64,000 bases of DNA from JACCZX01 sp963829995 (lineage in GTDB: Bacteria; Pseudomonadota; Gammaproteobacteria; Burkholderiales; Burkholderiaceae_F): assembly GCA_963829995.1 (NCBI GenBank), contig CAWHKW010000031.1, forward strand, positions 310,001-374,000, written 5' to 3'. Of the stretch, positions 6,843 through 16,265 are shown in pieces; position 1 is the stretch's first letter; every line of letters starts with the position of its first letter. Under the pieces are notes generated by a model that searched no databases, was not told the DNA's origin, and was given only the letters and a program-made list of their open reading frames with translations. A program made the translations under genes and the position numbers.

Positions 6843-9274
6843 TGAAGAACTTTGTGGTGAGAAAGGTCGCGGTGCTCGGGGCCGGAGTGATGGGAGCGCA
6901 GATCGCTGCGCATTGCGTGAACGCGAAAGTGCCGGTCGTTCTATTCGATTTGCCGGATGCCAAGGGGCCAAACAAGAACGGCATCGTGCTGCGCGCGATC
7001 GAGAACCTGAAGAAGCTGAACCCGGCGCCGCTCGGCAACAAGGACGATGCGGTCCACATCCAGCCCGCCAACTACGAAGAGAATCTGGATCTGCTGCGCG
7101 GCTGCGACGTGATCATCGAAGCGATCGCCGAGCGGATGGATTGGAAGCACGACTTGTATCGCAAGGTCGCGCCGTTCGTTTCCGACAACGCGATCTTCGC
7201 TTCCAACACGTCGGGCCTGCCGATCGCAAAGCTCGCCGAAGCGATGGAGGATGCGCTGAAGGCCCGCTTCTGCGGCGTGCACTTTTTTAATCCGCCGCGC
7301 TATATGCATCTGGTCGAATTGATTCCGACGCCTGCCACGCGGCCGGAAATTCTCGACGACCTCGAAACGTTTCTGACCTCGACGCTCGGTAAAGGCGTCG
7401 TGCGCGCGAAGGACACACCGAACTTCATCGCCAACCGCGTCGGCATTTTCGGCATGCTCGCAACGATCAAGGAAGCCGAAAAGTACGGGCTTTCGTTTGA
7501 CGTAGTAGACGATCTGACGGGCACACGCCTCGGCCGCGCGAAAAGCGCGACGTTTCGCACCGCCGACGTGGTCGGGCTCGACACAATGGCGCACGTCATC
7601 AAGACGATGCAGGACACGCTACCGGCATCGATCGACCCGTTCGCCGAACACTTCGCAACGCCTCCGGTGCTGAAGACGCTGGTCGACAAGGGCGCTTTGG
7701 GCCAGAAATCCGGCGCGGGGTTCTATCGAAAGGAAGGCAAGGCGATTCACGTGCTCGACCCCAAGACGGGCGCCTACGTCGAAAGCGGTGCGAAGGCCGA
7801 CGATCTGGTTGGCCGAATCATGAAAAAGAAGGATCCTGCTGAGCGGCTGAAGCTGCTGCGTGAATCGGATCATCCGCAGGCGAAATTTCTGTGGGCAATT
7901 TTTCGCGATGCGTTTCACTACATCGCGGTGCATCTGGAATCGATCGCCGACACCGCGCGCGACGTGGACTTCGCTCTGCGCTGGGGATTCGGATGGTCGA
8001 CCGGCCCGTTTGAAACCTGGCAAGCCGCAGGATGGAAGCAGGTTGCCGATTGGGTGAAAGCCGACATCGAAGCGGGCGAAGCATTGTCCAAAGCGCCGCT
8101 GCCGAAATGGGTGTTCGAAGGGCCCGTGGTCGACGCGAACGGCGTGCACACGCCCGAGGGTTCCTGGTCACCTTCGAAAAAGAAGTTCGTTCCGCGCTCG
8201 ATATTGCCGGTGTATTCGAAGCAGATTTTTCGTGCGCCGCTATTGGGTGAAGGAACTGCGACGGGCGCGACCGGCGGCGCAACCGTGTTCGAAGACGACT
8301 CGGTGCGCGTTTGGACGCTGGAGTCCAGTCAAGGCTCGGGTGTTGGCTCCGAAGTCTTGATCTTGTCGATCAAGACGAAAGTCCACGCCATCGGTCCAGG
8401 GGTAATTGCGGGACTAATGAAAGCGGTCGATCTCGCGGAGTCGCAGTATCGGGGCCTCGTCATTTGGTCACCCGACGATCCGTTCTCAGTGGGCGCCGAC
8501 TTGCAGGCGATGATGCCCGTGTTCATGTCCGGGGGTGCTGCAGCGATCGACGTCGAAGAGAAAAAGATGCAGGACGCGTGGATGCGCATCAAGTATGCAC
8601 AGGTGCCCGTTGTCACGGCCGTCAGCGGCATGGCGCTTGGCGGCGGCTGCGAGTTAATCGTGCACAGCTCGAAAACGGTCGCATCGCTCGAAAGCTACAT
8701 CGGCCTGGTCGAAGTCGGCGTCGGATTGATTCCCGGCGCAGGCGGTTTGAAGGAAGGCGCACTACGCGGCGCGCAGGCGGCGCAGGCGGCCGGCATGACC
8801 GACGTGTTTCCATTCATCAAGAACTGGTTTCTAAACGCCGCAATGGCGAACGTTTCGAAGTCAGCGCTCGAAGCTCAACAGATGGGCTACTTGCGTGCCA
8901 CCGACATCATCGTGTTCAACAACCACGAATTGTTGTGGACGGCGATCAATGCTGCATCGAGCATGCACGCTGCCGGCTATCGGCCGCCGCTTCGGCCGAA
9001 GGCGTTTCCGGTCGCCGGCCGAACTGGCGTTGCGACCATCAAGGCGCAGCTGGTCAACATGCGTGACGGCGGCTTCATCAGCCAGCACGACTTCTACCTG
9101 GCGTCGGGCATTGCGAACGTGATGTGCGGTGGCGACGTCGAAGCAACTGCGCAGGCCGACGAACAGTGGCTGCTCGATCTCGAGCGCAAATTTTTTACGG
9201 AGCTGGTCAATCATCCAAAGTCGCAGGAACGCATGATGGGAATGATGCAGACCGGCAAACCGGTGAGGAACTGA
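6842..9274 (+). CDS. 3-hydroxyacyl-CoA dehydrogenase / enoyl-CoA hydratase fusion
   Basis: An 810-residue multifunctional beta-oxidation enzyme. Unlike E. coli FadB, the dehydrogenase comes first: an NAD-binding Rossmann motif (VAVLGAGVMGAQIAAH, residues 9-24), then FCGVHFFNPPRYMHLVELIP with the catalytic His, and PNFIANRVG. The crotonase (enoyl-CoA hydratase) domain is C-terminal, from about residue 490, with VTAVSGMALGGGCELIVHS forming the oxyanion hole and GVGLIPGAGGLKE. This matches the FadN/HAD-ECH type. The ATG at 6842 shares a base with the preceding stop. It works on the FadE product and passes 3-ketoacyl-CoA to the thiolase 5 bp downstream. Confidence 0.95.
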   Translation: MKNFVVRKVAVLGAGVMGAQIAAHCVNAKVPVVLFDLPDAKGPNKNGIVLRAIENLKKLNPAPLGNKDDAVHIQPANYEENLDLLRGCDVIIEAIAERMDWKHDLYRKVAPFVSDNAIFASNTSGLPIAKLAEAMEDALKARFCGVHFFNPPRYMHLVELIPTPATRPEILDDLETFLTSTLGKGVVRAKDTPNFIANRVGIFGMLATIKEAEKYGLSFDVVDDLTGTRLGRAKSATFRTADVVGLDTMAHVIKTMQDTLPASIDPFAEHFATPPVLKTLVDKGALGQKSGAGFYRKEGKAIHVLDPKTGAYVESGAKADDLVGRIMKKKDPAERLKLLRESDHPQAKFLWAIFRDAFHYIAVHLESIADTARDVDFALRWGFGWSTGPFETWQAAGWKQVADWVKADIEAGEALSKAPLPKWVFEGPVVDANGVHTPEGSWSPSKKKFVPRSILPVYSKQIFRAPLLGEGTATGATGGATVFEDDSVRVWTLESSQGSGVGSEVLILSIKTKVHAIGPGVIAGLMKAVDLAESQYRGLVIWSPDDPFSVGADLQAMMPVFMSGGAAAIDVEEKKMQDAWMRIKYAQVPVVTAVSGMALGGGCELIVHSSKTVASLESYIGLVEVGVGLIPGAGGLKEGALRGAQAAQAAGMTDVFPFIKNWFLNAAMANVSKSALEAQQMGYLRATDIIVFNNHELLWTAINAASSMHAAGYRPPLRPKAFPVAGRTGVATIKAQLVNMRDGGFISQHDFYLASGIANVMCGGDVEATAQADEQWLLDLERKFFTELVNHPKSQERMMGMMQTGKPVRN

Positions 9275-9279
9275 GTTAA

Positions 9280-10488
9280 ATGAATCGTGATGCCCGCCAA
9301 GTTCAAGACGCCTACATCGTCGCCGCGACGCGCACGCCGATCGGCAAAGCGCCGAAAGGCATGTTTCGTAACACGCGGCCCGACGATCTGCTGGTGGCGG
9401 CGATTCGATCCGCACTGTCGCAGGTGCCGAGTCTCGATCCCAAGGCGATCGAAGACGCGATCATCGGTTGCGCGCTGCCGGAAGCCGAGCAAGGATTGAA
9501 CGTGGCTCGCATCGCAGTGTTGCTGGCCGGATTGCCGAACTCCACCGGTGGTGTGACGATCAATCGCTTTTGCTCGTCGGGGCTGAACGCAGTGGCGATG
9601 GCGGCCGATCGCATTCGCGTCGGCGAGGCCGACGTGATGATCGCCGGCGGTACCGAATCGATGAGCATGGTGCCGATGACCGGCAACAAGCCGTCGTTCA
9701 ACACACGCGTTTTCGAGACAGACGAGAACATCGGCATCGCCTACGGCATGGGGCTCACCGCCGAGAAAGTCGCCACGCAGTGGAAGGTGACGCGCGAGAT
9801 GCAGGATCGGTTTGCGTGCGAGTCGCATCAAAAAGCCATCGCGGCGCAAAAGGCGGGCTTGTTTGCCGACGAGATGACGACGATCGACATCCTGGAAAAA
9901 TTTCCGCATCTGGGCACGCGAGAGCTCGACGTTCGCACGCGCTCGGTCAGTCTTGACGAGGGACCGCGCGCCGATTCGAGTTTGGAGGCGTTGGCGAAAC
10001 TGCGGCCGGTGTTCGCCACCAAGGGCAGCGTCACCGCCGGCAATAGTTCACAAACGTCCGATGGCGCTGGAGCATTGATCCTCGCTTCCGAGCGAGCCGT
10101 GAAGCAGTTCAACCTGACGCCTCTGGTGCGCTTCGTCAGTTTTTCGATACGTGGCGTGCCGCCCGAGATCATGGGCATCGGTCCGAAGGAAGCGATACCA
10201 GTGGCGTTGAAGCTGGCTGGCATCAAGAAAGAAGACATCGGCTGGATCGAATTGAACGAAGCCTTCGCCGCGCAGGCGGTTGCAGTCATCAACGACCTCG
10301 GCCTGGACTCAAGCAAAGTCAATCCGATGGGCGGGGCGATCGCACTTGGCCACCCGCTCGGCGCCACCGGCGCAATCCGCTCTGCTACCGTCGTGCATGC
10401 GATGCGACGAAACAACCTCAAATTCGGCATGGTGTCGATGTGCGTGGGCACCGGCATGGGCGCCGCGGGAATATTCGAACGTGCATAG
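9280..10488 (+). CDS. fadA: Acetyl-CoA C-acyltransferase (3-ketoacyl-CoA thiolase)
   Basis: A 402-residue thiolase, the last step of beta-oxidation (3-ketoacyl-CoA + CoA to acetyl-CoA and a shortened acyl-CoA). The nucleophilic Cys98 lies in NRFCSSGLNAVAMAADRI. The C-terminal active-site blocks are IELNEAFAAQAVAV, GGAIALGHPLGATGAI (His) and MCVGTGMGAAGIFE (second Cys), as in the family. Length is typical. It follows the dehydrogenase/hydratase by 5 bp and completes a FadE-FadB-FadA-type set under the TetR regulator. Confidence 0.96.
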   Translation: MNRDARQVQDAYIVAATRTPIGKAPKGMFRNTRPDDLLVAAIRSALSQVPSLDPKAIEDAIIGCALPEAEQGLNVARIAVLLAGLPNSTGGVTINRFCSSGLNAVAMAADRIRVGEADVMIAGGTESMSMVPMTGNKPSFNTRVFETDENIGIAYGMGLTAEKVATQWKVTREMQDRFACESHQKAIAAQKAGLFADEMTTIDILEKFPHLGTRELDVRTRSVSLDEGPRADSSLEALAKLRPVFATKGSVTAGNSSQTSDGAGALILASERAVKQFNLTPLVRFVSFSIRGVPPEIMGIGPKEAIPVALKLAGIKKEDIGWIELNEAFAAQAVAVINDLGLDSSKVNPMGGAIALGHPLGATGAIRSATVVHAMRRNNLKFGMVSMCVGTGMGAAGIFERA

Positions 10489-10497
10489 GGTCGCCTG

Positions 10498-10964
10498 ATG
10501 GGTGTCGCGCACGCTTTTACGAAGCTTTCACTGTGCGCGACCATTACACGATGGGCCTGTTGTACGCCGAGCACGCAACGTTCAGCGACCCCGTTTTTCA
10601 ATTGTTGAATGCGAGAGGGACGCGGCTGATGTGGCAGATGCTGCTGTCGCGTGCCGAAGATGATTTTGGCATCGAGGCAGACATTCTTGAGGACGGCCAG
10701 TCGCGCGCGCGTGTGAATTGGGTGGCGCAGTACACGTTTTCCGCCACCGGGCGGCCGGTGAAGAACCACGTCACGACCGAGATGCAGCTGGTTGCCGGCA
10801 AGATCGTGCGCCAGCAAGACACATTCAGCCTGTGGCGCTGGTCGGCACAGGCGTTGGGTGCGAAAGGCTCATTGCTGGGTTGGTCACCTTTCGTTCGCAA
10901 CAAGATTCGCGCGCAGGCATCGGCAGCGTTGCGCGACTATGCGCGCAAGGTTGCACCCGCCTGA
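10498..10964 (+). CDS. Nuclear transport factor 2 (SnoaL-like) family protein, probable frameshift near start
   Basis: The conserved part reads FYEAFTVRDHYTMGLLYAEHATFSDPVF and continues as a cone-shaped NTF2/SnoaL-like fold of about 150 residues, a family that often accompanies CoA-ester pathways. The frame has no good start of its own: the only upstream candidate in it is a GTG at 10440 inside the thiolase. An ATG at 10498, 9 bp after the thiolase stop and after an AGGGT, reads MGVAHA and would join the conserved frame if one base were missing near 10510-10516. I take that ATG as the true start. If the GTG is used instead, the protein is 174 residues. The function is unassigned; it may be a small binding or isomerase domain. 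Confidence 0.65.
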
Positions 10965-10994
10965 CGCGATGGGCAAAGCCGCATCCGGGTCGCG

Positions 10995-11762
10995 ATGAGC
11001 GTAGCGAGTACCACCATCAACGGTGTCGCGCGAATCGAAATTGCGCGTCCGGAAAAGAAAAATGCGATCACGGCCGCGATGTATCAGTCGCTGACGGATG
11101 CAATCGGCGCTGCGCATGACGATCCTGCTGCCCGCGCGATCCTGATCTACGGACAAAAGGACATTTTCACCGCCGGCAACGACCTCGAAGACTTCATGAA
11201 GAATCCGCCGGCCGACATCAACGCGCCGGTGTTTCAGTTCATGCAGGCGCTTGGATACGCAGAGAAGCCCGTGGTTGCTGCGGTAAACGGCGCGGCGGTC
11301 GGCATAGGCACGACGATGTTGATGCACTGTGATCTCGTCTACTGCGCCGACAACTCCGTTTTTTCGATGCCGTTCGTTTCGCTCGGCTTGTGCCCAGAGT
11401 TCGCATCGAGCCTTCTTGATTCCGCTGAATGCGGGCTATCACAAGGCAGTCGAAAAGCTGCTGCTGGGCGATCCGATCTCGCGCCTCCGAAGCGCTCGAA
11501 ATGAAAATCGTCAACCGGGTCGTTGGCGCGCGACGACGTGCTCGACTTTGCTATCAAGCAGGCCGAACGCTTCAATGAACTTCCGCCAGCCTCGGTGCGC
11601 GCCACCAAGCGCCTGCTGCGCTCAGGATGGAAGTCAGTCACCGAGAAAGTCATTGCCGATGAGGCCAATTCTTTCGGGCAGATGCTGCGTAGCGCGGAAG
11701 CGAAGGAAGCGTTCACGGCGTTTTTCGAACGCAGGAAGCCGGACTTCTCGAAGTTTGCCTGA
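10995..11762 (+). pseudogene. Enoyl-CoA hydratase with three frameshifts
   Basis: Crotonase-family protein; the intact half (from the ATG at 10995) has ARPEKKNAITAAMYQSL, the oxyanion-hole block GNDLEDFMK, and AAVNGAAVGIGTTMLMHCDLVY. The rest of the family is all present but in three successive frames: LIPLNAGYHKAVEKLLLGDPIS, then ASEALEMKIVNRV, then ARDDVLDFAIKQAERF to the stop at 11762. Each junction (near 11411, 11482 and 11522) is repaired by removing one base, so there are three +1 indels within about 110 bp and the net frame is restored. It lies in the beta-oxidation operon and would hydrate 2-enoyl-CoA. It may be a dying gene or a patch of poor sequence. Confidence 0.85.
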
Positions 11763-11781
11763 TCCGTCCTCGGGAACAACA

Positions 11782-12210
11782 GTGCCGCTACGCTCCGATG
11801 TCAGCCTTGAAAGTTTGAATCGGCGTACCGGCGACAATCTGCCGGGCTGGTTCGGGCTCAAGGTGGTCGGCGTCGGCGAAGGGCAGCTGACCATGGAGCT
11901 TGTTATCAAGCCGCAATTCCTGGCGCCTAACGGTTTTCTGCATGCGGCGACGGTGATTGCATTGGCCGATACTTCAGCTGGCTATGCAACGATCGCGCAT
12001 CTGCCCGACGGTGCGTCAAACTTTACGACGATCGAACTGAAATCGAATTTTCTAGGTACGGCGACTGATGGAACATTGCGCGCCGAAGCGCGCGCGGCGC
12101 ATCAGGGCCGCACGACACAGGTGTGGGACGCCACGGTCACGCACGCCGGGAGCGCCAGGACGATCGCGCTGTTTCGCTGCACGCAGATGATCCTTTGGCC
12201 AAAAAAATGA
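11782..12210 (+). CDS. PaaI family hotdog-fold thioesterase
   Basis: A 142-residue single-domain hotdog protein. NGFLHAATVIALADTSAGYAT carries the PaaI/YdiI-type active-site helix, although the usual HGG is FLHAA here, and FTTIELKSNFLG is the following strand. The product would hydrolyse acyl-CoA or phenylacetyl-type CoA thioesters and release CoA when intermediates stall. The start is the GTG at 11782, 19 bp after the hydratase stop; the nearby ATG is out of frame. The stop overlaps the next start as ATGA, so it is coupled to the SDR gene within the acyl-CoA operon. Confidence 0.85.
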   Translation: MPLRSDVSLESLNRRTGDNLPGWFGLKVVGVGEGQLTMELVIKPQFLAPNGFLHAATVIALADTSAGYATIAHLPDGASNFTTIELKSNFLGTATDGTLRAEARAAHQGRTTQVWDATVTHAGSARTIALFRCTQMILWPKK

Positions 12211-13034
12211 ATCTCGCAGGCAAGACAATTTTCGTTTCTGGTGGCTCGCGCGGCATCGGTCTGGCGATCGTCAAGCGCGCGGCTGCCGACGGTGCGAACG
12301 TCGCGATCGCAGCCAAGACGGTCGAGCCAAACCCGAAGCTGCCCGGCACCATTTACAGCGCCGCCGAGGAGATCGAGGCGGTGGGCGGCAAGGCGCTGGC
12401 GCTCGCGTGCGACATTCGCGACGAAGAACAGGTCGTGGCGGCAGTCAGGAAAACCGCCGAGAAGTTTGGCGGCATCGACATCCTGATCAACAACGCCAGC
12501 GCAATCAACTTGACGCCGACCGAAGCGACTCCGATGAAGCGCTTCGACCTGATGTTCGGCGTCAACGTGCGGGGCACATTCTTGTGCACGCAGGCGTGCC
12601 TGCCTTACCTGAAGCAATCAGCGGAGCGCAAGCGCAACCCGCACATCCTCACCTTGTCGCCGCCGCTGAACATGAACTCGCGCTGGTTCGCGCCGCACGT
12701 GGCGTACACGATGGCCAAGTACGGCATGAGCATGTGTGTGCTCGGGCATGCCTCTGAGTTTCGGCAATATGGCATCGCTGTAAACGCGCTCTGGCCGCGC
12801 ACAGTGATCCAGACGGCTGCGCTGCAGATGATTCCGGGTATCAAGCCCGAGCACTGCCGCACTCCCGAAATCATGGCCGACGCGGCGTATCAGGTCCTGA
12901 TCGCGGACGCAGCAACCACCACCGGCAATTTTTTCATCGACGATGAAGTGTTGAAAAAGGCAGGCGTGACCGATCTGGACAAATATTCGGTCGTGCCGGG
13001 CAGTCGAGAGCTGATACCTGATCTGTTTTTGTAG
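12207..13034 (+). CDS. SDR family oxidoreductase (HSDL2-like)
   Basis: A 275-residue short-chain dehydrogenase. It has the N-terminal cofactor motif VSGGSRGIGLAI (TGxxxGxG variant), CDIRDEEQV, ILINNASAI (NNAG variant) and the active-site YTMAKYGMSM (YxxxK). The insert AAKTVEPNPKLPGTIYSAAEEIE after the second strand is typical of the HSDL2-like subfamily found with fatty-acid genes. The catalytic Ser position reads TLSPPLNMN, as in that subfamily. It overlaps the thioesterase by 4 bp and is the last clearly fatty-acid-type gene of the operon. The likely reaction is oxidation or reduction of a hydroxyacyl intermediate; the substrate is unknown. Confidence 0.9.
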   Translation: MNLAGKTIFVSGGSRGIGLAIVKRAAADGANVAIAAKTVEPNPKLPGTIYSAAEEIEAVGGKALALACDIRDEEQVVAAVRKTAEKFGGIDILINNASAINLTPTEATPMKRFDLMFGVNVRGTFLCTQACLPYLKQSAERKRNPHILTLSPPLNMNSRWFAPHVAYTMAKYGMSMCVLGHASEFRQYGIAVNALWPRTVIQTAALQMIPGIKPEHCRTPEIMADAAYQVLIADAATTTGNFFIDDEVLKKAGVTDLDKYSVVPGSRELIPDLFL

Positions 13035-13078
13035 CGATTCTGGGCGGCCAACACTTTGGCAGTCTTTGAAACACCTTG

Positions 13079-14386
13079 ATGCGACCTCCGCTTAACCGTT
13101 TGCCCGCCGCGCAGCTCGTGCGCATGATCGCGTCGCGCGAAGTGACCTGCGAGGCAGTGACGCATTCTTTTGTCGATGCGGTCGGGCAGCGTGAAAGCGA
13201 AGTGCGCGCGTTCGCCTGCATTGACACGGAGCGCGCATTAAACATTGCCCGCGGTATCGATTTGAGCGCGAAATTCGGTTTGCTGGGGGGATTGCCGGTC
13301 GCGATCAAAGATGTGATCGACACCGCGGGGATTGCAACGGAATACGGCTCGCCCATTTATAGCGGGCGGGTGCCCAGTGCTGACGCCGCGTGTGTCGCGG
13401 GTGTGCGCGCAGCCGGCGGTTACGTATTTGGGAAAACCGTCACTGCAGAGCTTGCCAACTTCACGCCCGGGCCGACTCGCAATCCACACGGGCTGGAACA
13501 CACCCCTGGGGGGTCTTCAAGCGGATCGGCGGCGGCCGTTGCGGCGCACATGGCTCCGTTTGCACTCGGCACGCAAACGGCGGGTTCGGTGATTCGGCCG
13601 GCGGCGTTTTGCGGTGTAGTGGGGTTTGTGCCGACGCGGGGCGCGATCCCGCGCGCGGGTGTCAAGCAGGTGTCCGATACGCTCGACGTCGTCGGATGTT
13701 TTGCGAATTCGGTCGAGGACGCGGCGCTGGTGGCATCGGCGATTGCATTGCGCGCCGATTGGTGTGAGGTGAATCGTGCGGCGGCGCCGCCGGTCATCGC
13801 GTTGGCCGAGACGCCGTGGGCGGAGCGTCTGTCGCCAGCGATGCGCGAGGCACTCGACGCAGTCGCCAGAACGTGCGCCGACGGCGGCGCGGCGGTTCGA
13901 AAGATTCAGTGGCCCGCCCGCTTCACTCCGCTTGCGGACGCGCAGCGAACGGTGCAAGTGTTCGAAACGGCACGAGCATTCGGCGCCGAGTTTGATGACA
14001 GGCGCGGACAACTGTCGCCATCGCTGGCCGCGCTGATCGAAGAAGGACGGGAGATCGACGCGAGTTCGTATCTGACTGCGTTACAGCTCGGGCGCGACTG
14101 CGCGGCGTCGATCGACGAGCTGTTCGGAGAAGCCGACGTCGTGCTGACGCCGAGTGCTCCTGGCGAGGCGCCGCACGGGCTCGGCAGCACCGGCGACCCG
14201 CAATTCAATCGCGCCTGGCATCTGCTGGGCGGCCCGCAACTGAACATGCCCGTGCCTCGCTTTCTGCGAAGAAGCGGATCCAATTTGCCGCTGGGCGTGC
14301 AGGTGGTCGGCCGTCCTGGCGCCGATGCGCGTCTGTTAGGCGCTGCTCGCTGGATCGAACAGCAGCTCAGACGGGCGGGTGAGTAG
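13079..14386 (+). CDS. Amidase (amidase-signature family)
   Basis: A 435-residue amidase-signature hydrolase. The catalytic Lys77 lies in GGLPVAIKDVIDTAG, and the Gly/Ser-rich signature HTPGGSSSGSAAAVAAHMAPFALGTQTAGS holds the cis-Ser and nucleophilic Ser of the Ser-cisSer-Lys triad. The ATG at 13079 is the natural start. It follows the SDR by 44 bp and precedes a flavoprotein by 3 bp, so it may be an appended two-gene unit rather than part of beta-oxidation. The substrate (aliphatic, aryl or carbamoyl amide) cannot be told from sequence; it is not gatA, which would sit with gatB and gatC. Confidence 0.88.
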   Translation: MRPPLNRLPAAQLVRMIASREVTCEAVTHSFVDAVGQRESEVRAFACIDTERALNIARGIDLSAKFGLLGGLPVAIKDVIDTAGIATEYGSPIYSGRVPSADAACVAGVRAAGGYVFGKTVTAELANFTPGPTRNPHGLEHTPGGSSSGSAAAVAAHMAPFALGTQTAGSVIRPAAFCGVVGFVPTRGAIPRAGVKQVSDTLDVVGCFANSVEDAALVASAIALRADWCEVNRAAAPPVIALAETPWAERLSPAMREALDAVARTCADGGAAVRKIQWPARFTPLADAQRTVQVFETARAFGAEFDDRRGQLSPSLAALIEEGREIDASSYLTALQLGRDCAASIDELFGEADVVLTPSAPGEAPHGLGSTGDPQFNRAWHLLGGPQLNMPVPRFLRRSGSNLPLGVQVVGRPGADARLLGAARWIEQQLRRAGE

Positions 14387-14389
14387 TCG

Positions 14390-15781
14390 ATGGGCATCGT
14401 GGTCGATTCGAACGCGCGCTTCGGTACTACTGCATCCGTCGTTGTGATCGGCGCTGGCGGCGCCGGCGCCATCGCCGCGCTGGCGGCACGCAGCGCCGGG
14501 GCGGATGTGCTGGTGTTGGATCGCGATGCTGCGCCGAGCGGAGCGACCGCGTGCTCGTCCGGCATGGTGCCCGCGGCAGGCACGGCCGAGCAGAAAGCGC
14601 GCGGCATCGTCGATTCGCCACAGCGCTTTGCCGACGACATACAAGCGAAGGCCAACGGCTCGGCCGATGCACAGCTGGTCGAAGCGTTGACCAGCGCATC
14701 AGCGCGAGTGCTGGAGTGGCTGACCAAGCAGTACGGAATCCGCTTCGAGCTGGTCGAAGGCATTGCGCCCGGCCATTCGCTGTCGCGCATGCACGCGTTA
14801 GCCGACCGCGGCGGCGCCACGCTGCTGTCCTCGCTTTATTCGGCACTCGCCAAGCACGGCGTGCGATTGGAGCCTGGTGCACATGTGACCGATCTCGTCG
14901 TCGACGATGCGCAGCGAATCGTCGGTGTCCGCTACAAGCGCAACGGCAAGGTCGAGTCGGTCGGTTGTGCGACGTTGATCCTCGCGTGCAATGGCTTTGC
15001 AGCAAACAGCTCGCTGGTCGCCCAGTATCTTCCCGACGTTCGCGGCCTGCCGTTTGCGGGGCATGAAGGTAGCCAGGGTGACGCGCTTGCATGGGGCACT
15101 GCGCTCGGCGCCCAGCTTGCGGATATTGACGGATTCCTTGCCCACGGCGCCGTTGTCCTGTCGCAGCGCCTGCCTCTGCCATGGTCGCTGATGACAGAAG
15201 GCGCGGTACAGGTCAATCGCGACGGCGAGCGCTTCGTGAATGAACACGAAGGATATTCAGAGTCTGCCCTGTTCGTGCTGGCGCAACCGAACGCCACGGC
15301 GTTCATGATTTACGACGAGCGGGTGCACGAGATTGGGCTGACGATGCCGAACTATGCGACTGCGGTGTCGTCCGGAGTCATCAAGCGCGAATCTATGTTG
15401 CGCGATCTCGCGGAGCAACTTGGCGTACGGCGCGAAGGCCTCGAAGCGACGATCGCACTGGTCAACGCGCTCGCGTTCGACGATGCTGCCGATGAGTTCG
15501 GCCGTGAGTTTCGCGCAACGCAGATGCTGCTCGGGCCCTACTACGGCGTGCCGGTCACGTGCGCGTTGCTCGGTACCGAAGGTGGTTTGGCGATCGATGC
15601 GGCAGGTCGCGTTCTGCGCAAAAACGGATCGCCATTTCACAATTTGCTCGCTGCCGGCGGCGCCGCGCGCGGCGTATCGGGCGACGCTGGCGGCGGCTAT
15701 CTGGAAGGCAATGGGCTACTGACTGCCATAGTCGGCGGTTACATCGCCGGGAACACCGCCGCGGCGGCGATCGCCGCGTAA
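14390..15781 (+). CDS. FAD-dependent oxidoreductase (fumarate reductase / ketosteroid dehydrogenase-like)
   Basis: A 463-residue flavoprotein. The FAD-binding Rossmann motif SVVVIGAGGAGAIAALAARSAGADVLVLD is at residues 17-45, and the GATACSSGMVPAAGT loop follows. The C-terminal FAD-contact block NLLAAGGAARGVSGDAGGGYLEGNGLLTAI is typical of the FAD_binding_2 family, which includes succinate/fumarate and 3-ketosteroid dehydrogenases. No signal peptide or haem motif is seen, so it is probably cytoplasmic. It is 3 bp after the amidase. The substrate is unknown. Confidence 0.85.
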   Translation: MGIVVDSNARFGTTASVVVIGAGGAGAIAALAARSAGADVLVLDRDAAPSGATACSSGMVPAAGTAEQKARGIVDSPQRFADDIQAKANGSADAQLVEALTSASARVLEWLTKQYGIRFELVEGIAPGHSLSRMHALADRGGATLLSSLYSALAKHGVRLEPGAHVTDLVVDDAQRIVGVRYKRNGKVESVGCATLILACNGFAANSSLVAQYLPDVRGLPFAGHEGSQGDALAWGTALGAQLADIDGFLAHGAVVLSQRLPLPWSLMTEGAVQVNRDGERFVNEHEGYSESALFVLAQPNATAFMIYDERVHEIGLTMPNYATAVSSGVIKRESMLRDLAEQLGVRREGLEATIALVNALAFDDAADEFGREFRATQMLLGPYYGVPVTCALLGTEGGLAIDAAGRVLRKNGSPFHNLLAAGGAARGVSGDAGGGYLEGNGLLTAIVGGYIAGNTAAAAIAA

Positions 15782-15810
15782 CCGGACTGCTGCGCGAGTG
15801 TCGCCGCGAA

Positions 15811-16206
15811 TCACAGCGGCGGCAGCATTCGAGGTTTGCGTTGCTCGTCGGTGGCGACATACACCAGTGTCGCCTCGGTCACTTTGACGACTTCTTTCTG
15901 CAGGCGATTGCGTTCAACGTAAACCTCGACGTCGACCGTGATCGACGTCGTGCCGAGCTTGACGATATCGGCATAGAAGCTGACCAGGTCTCCGACGAAC
16001 ACAGCCTGCCTGAAAACAAACGACGTCACGGCAACGGTCGCCACGCGACCGCCGGCGCGGCGCGCCGCCGGAATCGCGCCGGCCACGTCGACGTGCGACA
16101 TGATCCAGCCGCCGAACACATCACCGTGAATGTTGGCATCAGCCGGCATAGGCATCATGCGCAGCATCGCCACGCGGTCAGAGGGAAGCTGCTCGGATTC
16201 GGTCAT
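15811..16206 (-). CDS. Acyl-CoA thioesterase (YciA-like hotdog)
   Basis: A 131-residue hotdog thioesterase. RMMPMPADANIHGDVFGGWIMSHVDVAGAIPA contains the N-x-x-GDVFGG-x-x-x-x-x-D active-site pattern of YciA/BACH enzymes. TSFVFRQAVFVGDLVSFYADI and GTTSITVDVEVYVER follow. It hydrolyses acyl-CoA thioesters in the cytoplasm. The ATG at 16206 is chosen because the family starts here; the frame is open further upstream but without homology. It is convergent with the flavoprotein (29-bp gap) and divergent from the ABC exporter. Confidence 0.9.
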   Translation of the reverse strand: MTESEQLPSDRVAMLRMMPMPADANIHGDVFGGWIMSHVDVAGAIPAARRAGGRVATVAVTSFVFRQAVFVGDLVSFYADIVKLGTTSITVDVEVYVERNRLQKEVVKVTEATLVYVATDEQRKPRMLPPL

Positions 16207-16265
16207 GGTTGTGACTGAGATAATCGACGGATGCCAAGCGTAACCTCTTACATCACCGCCTGACG

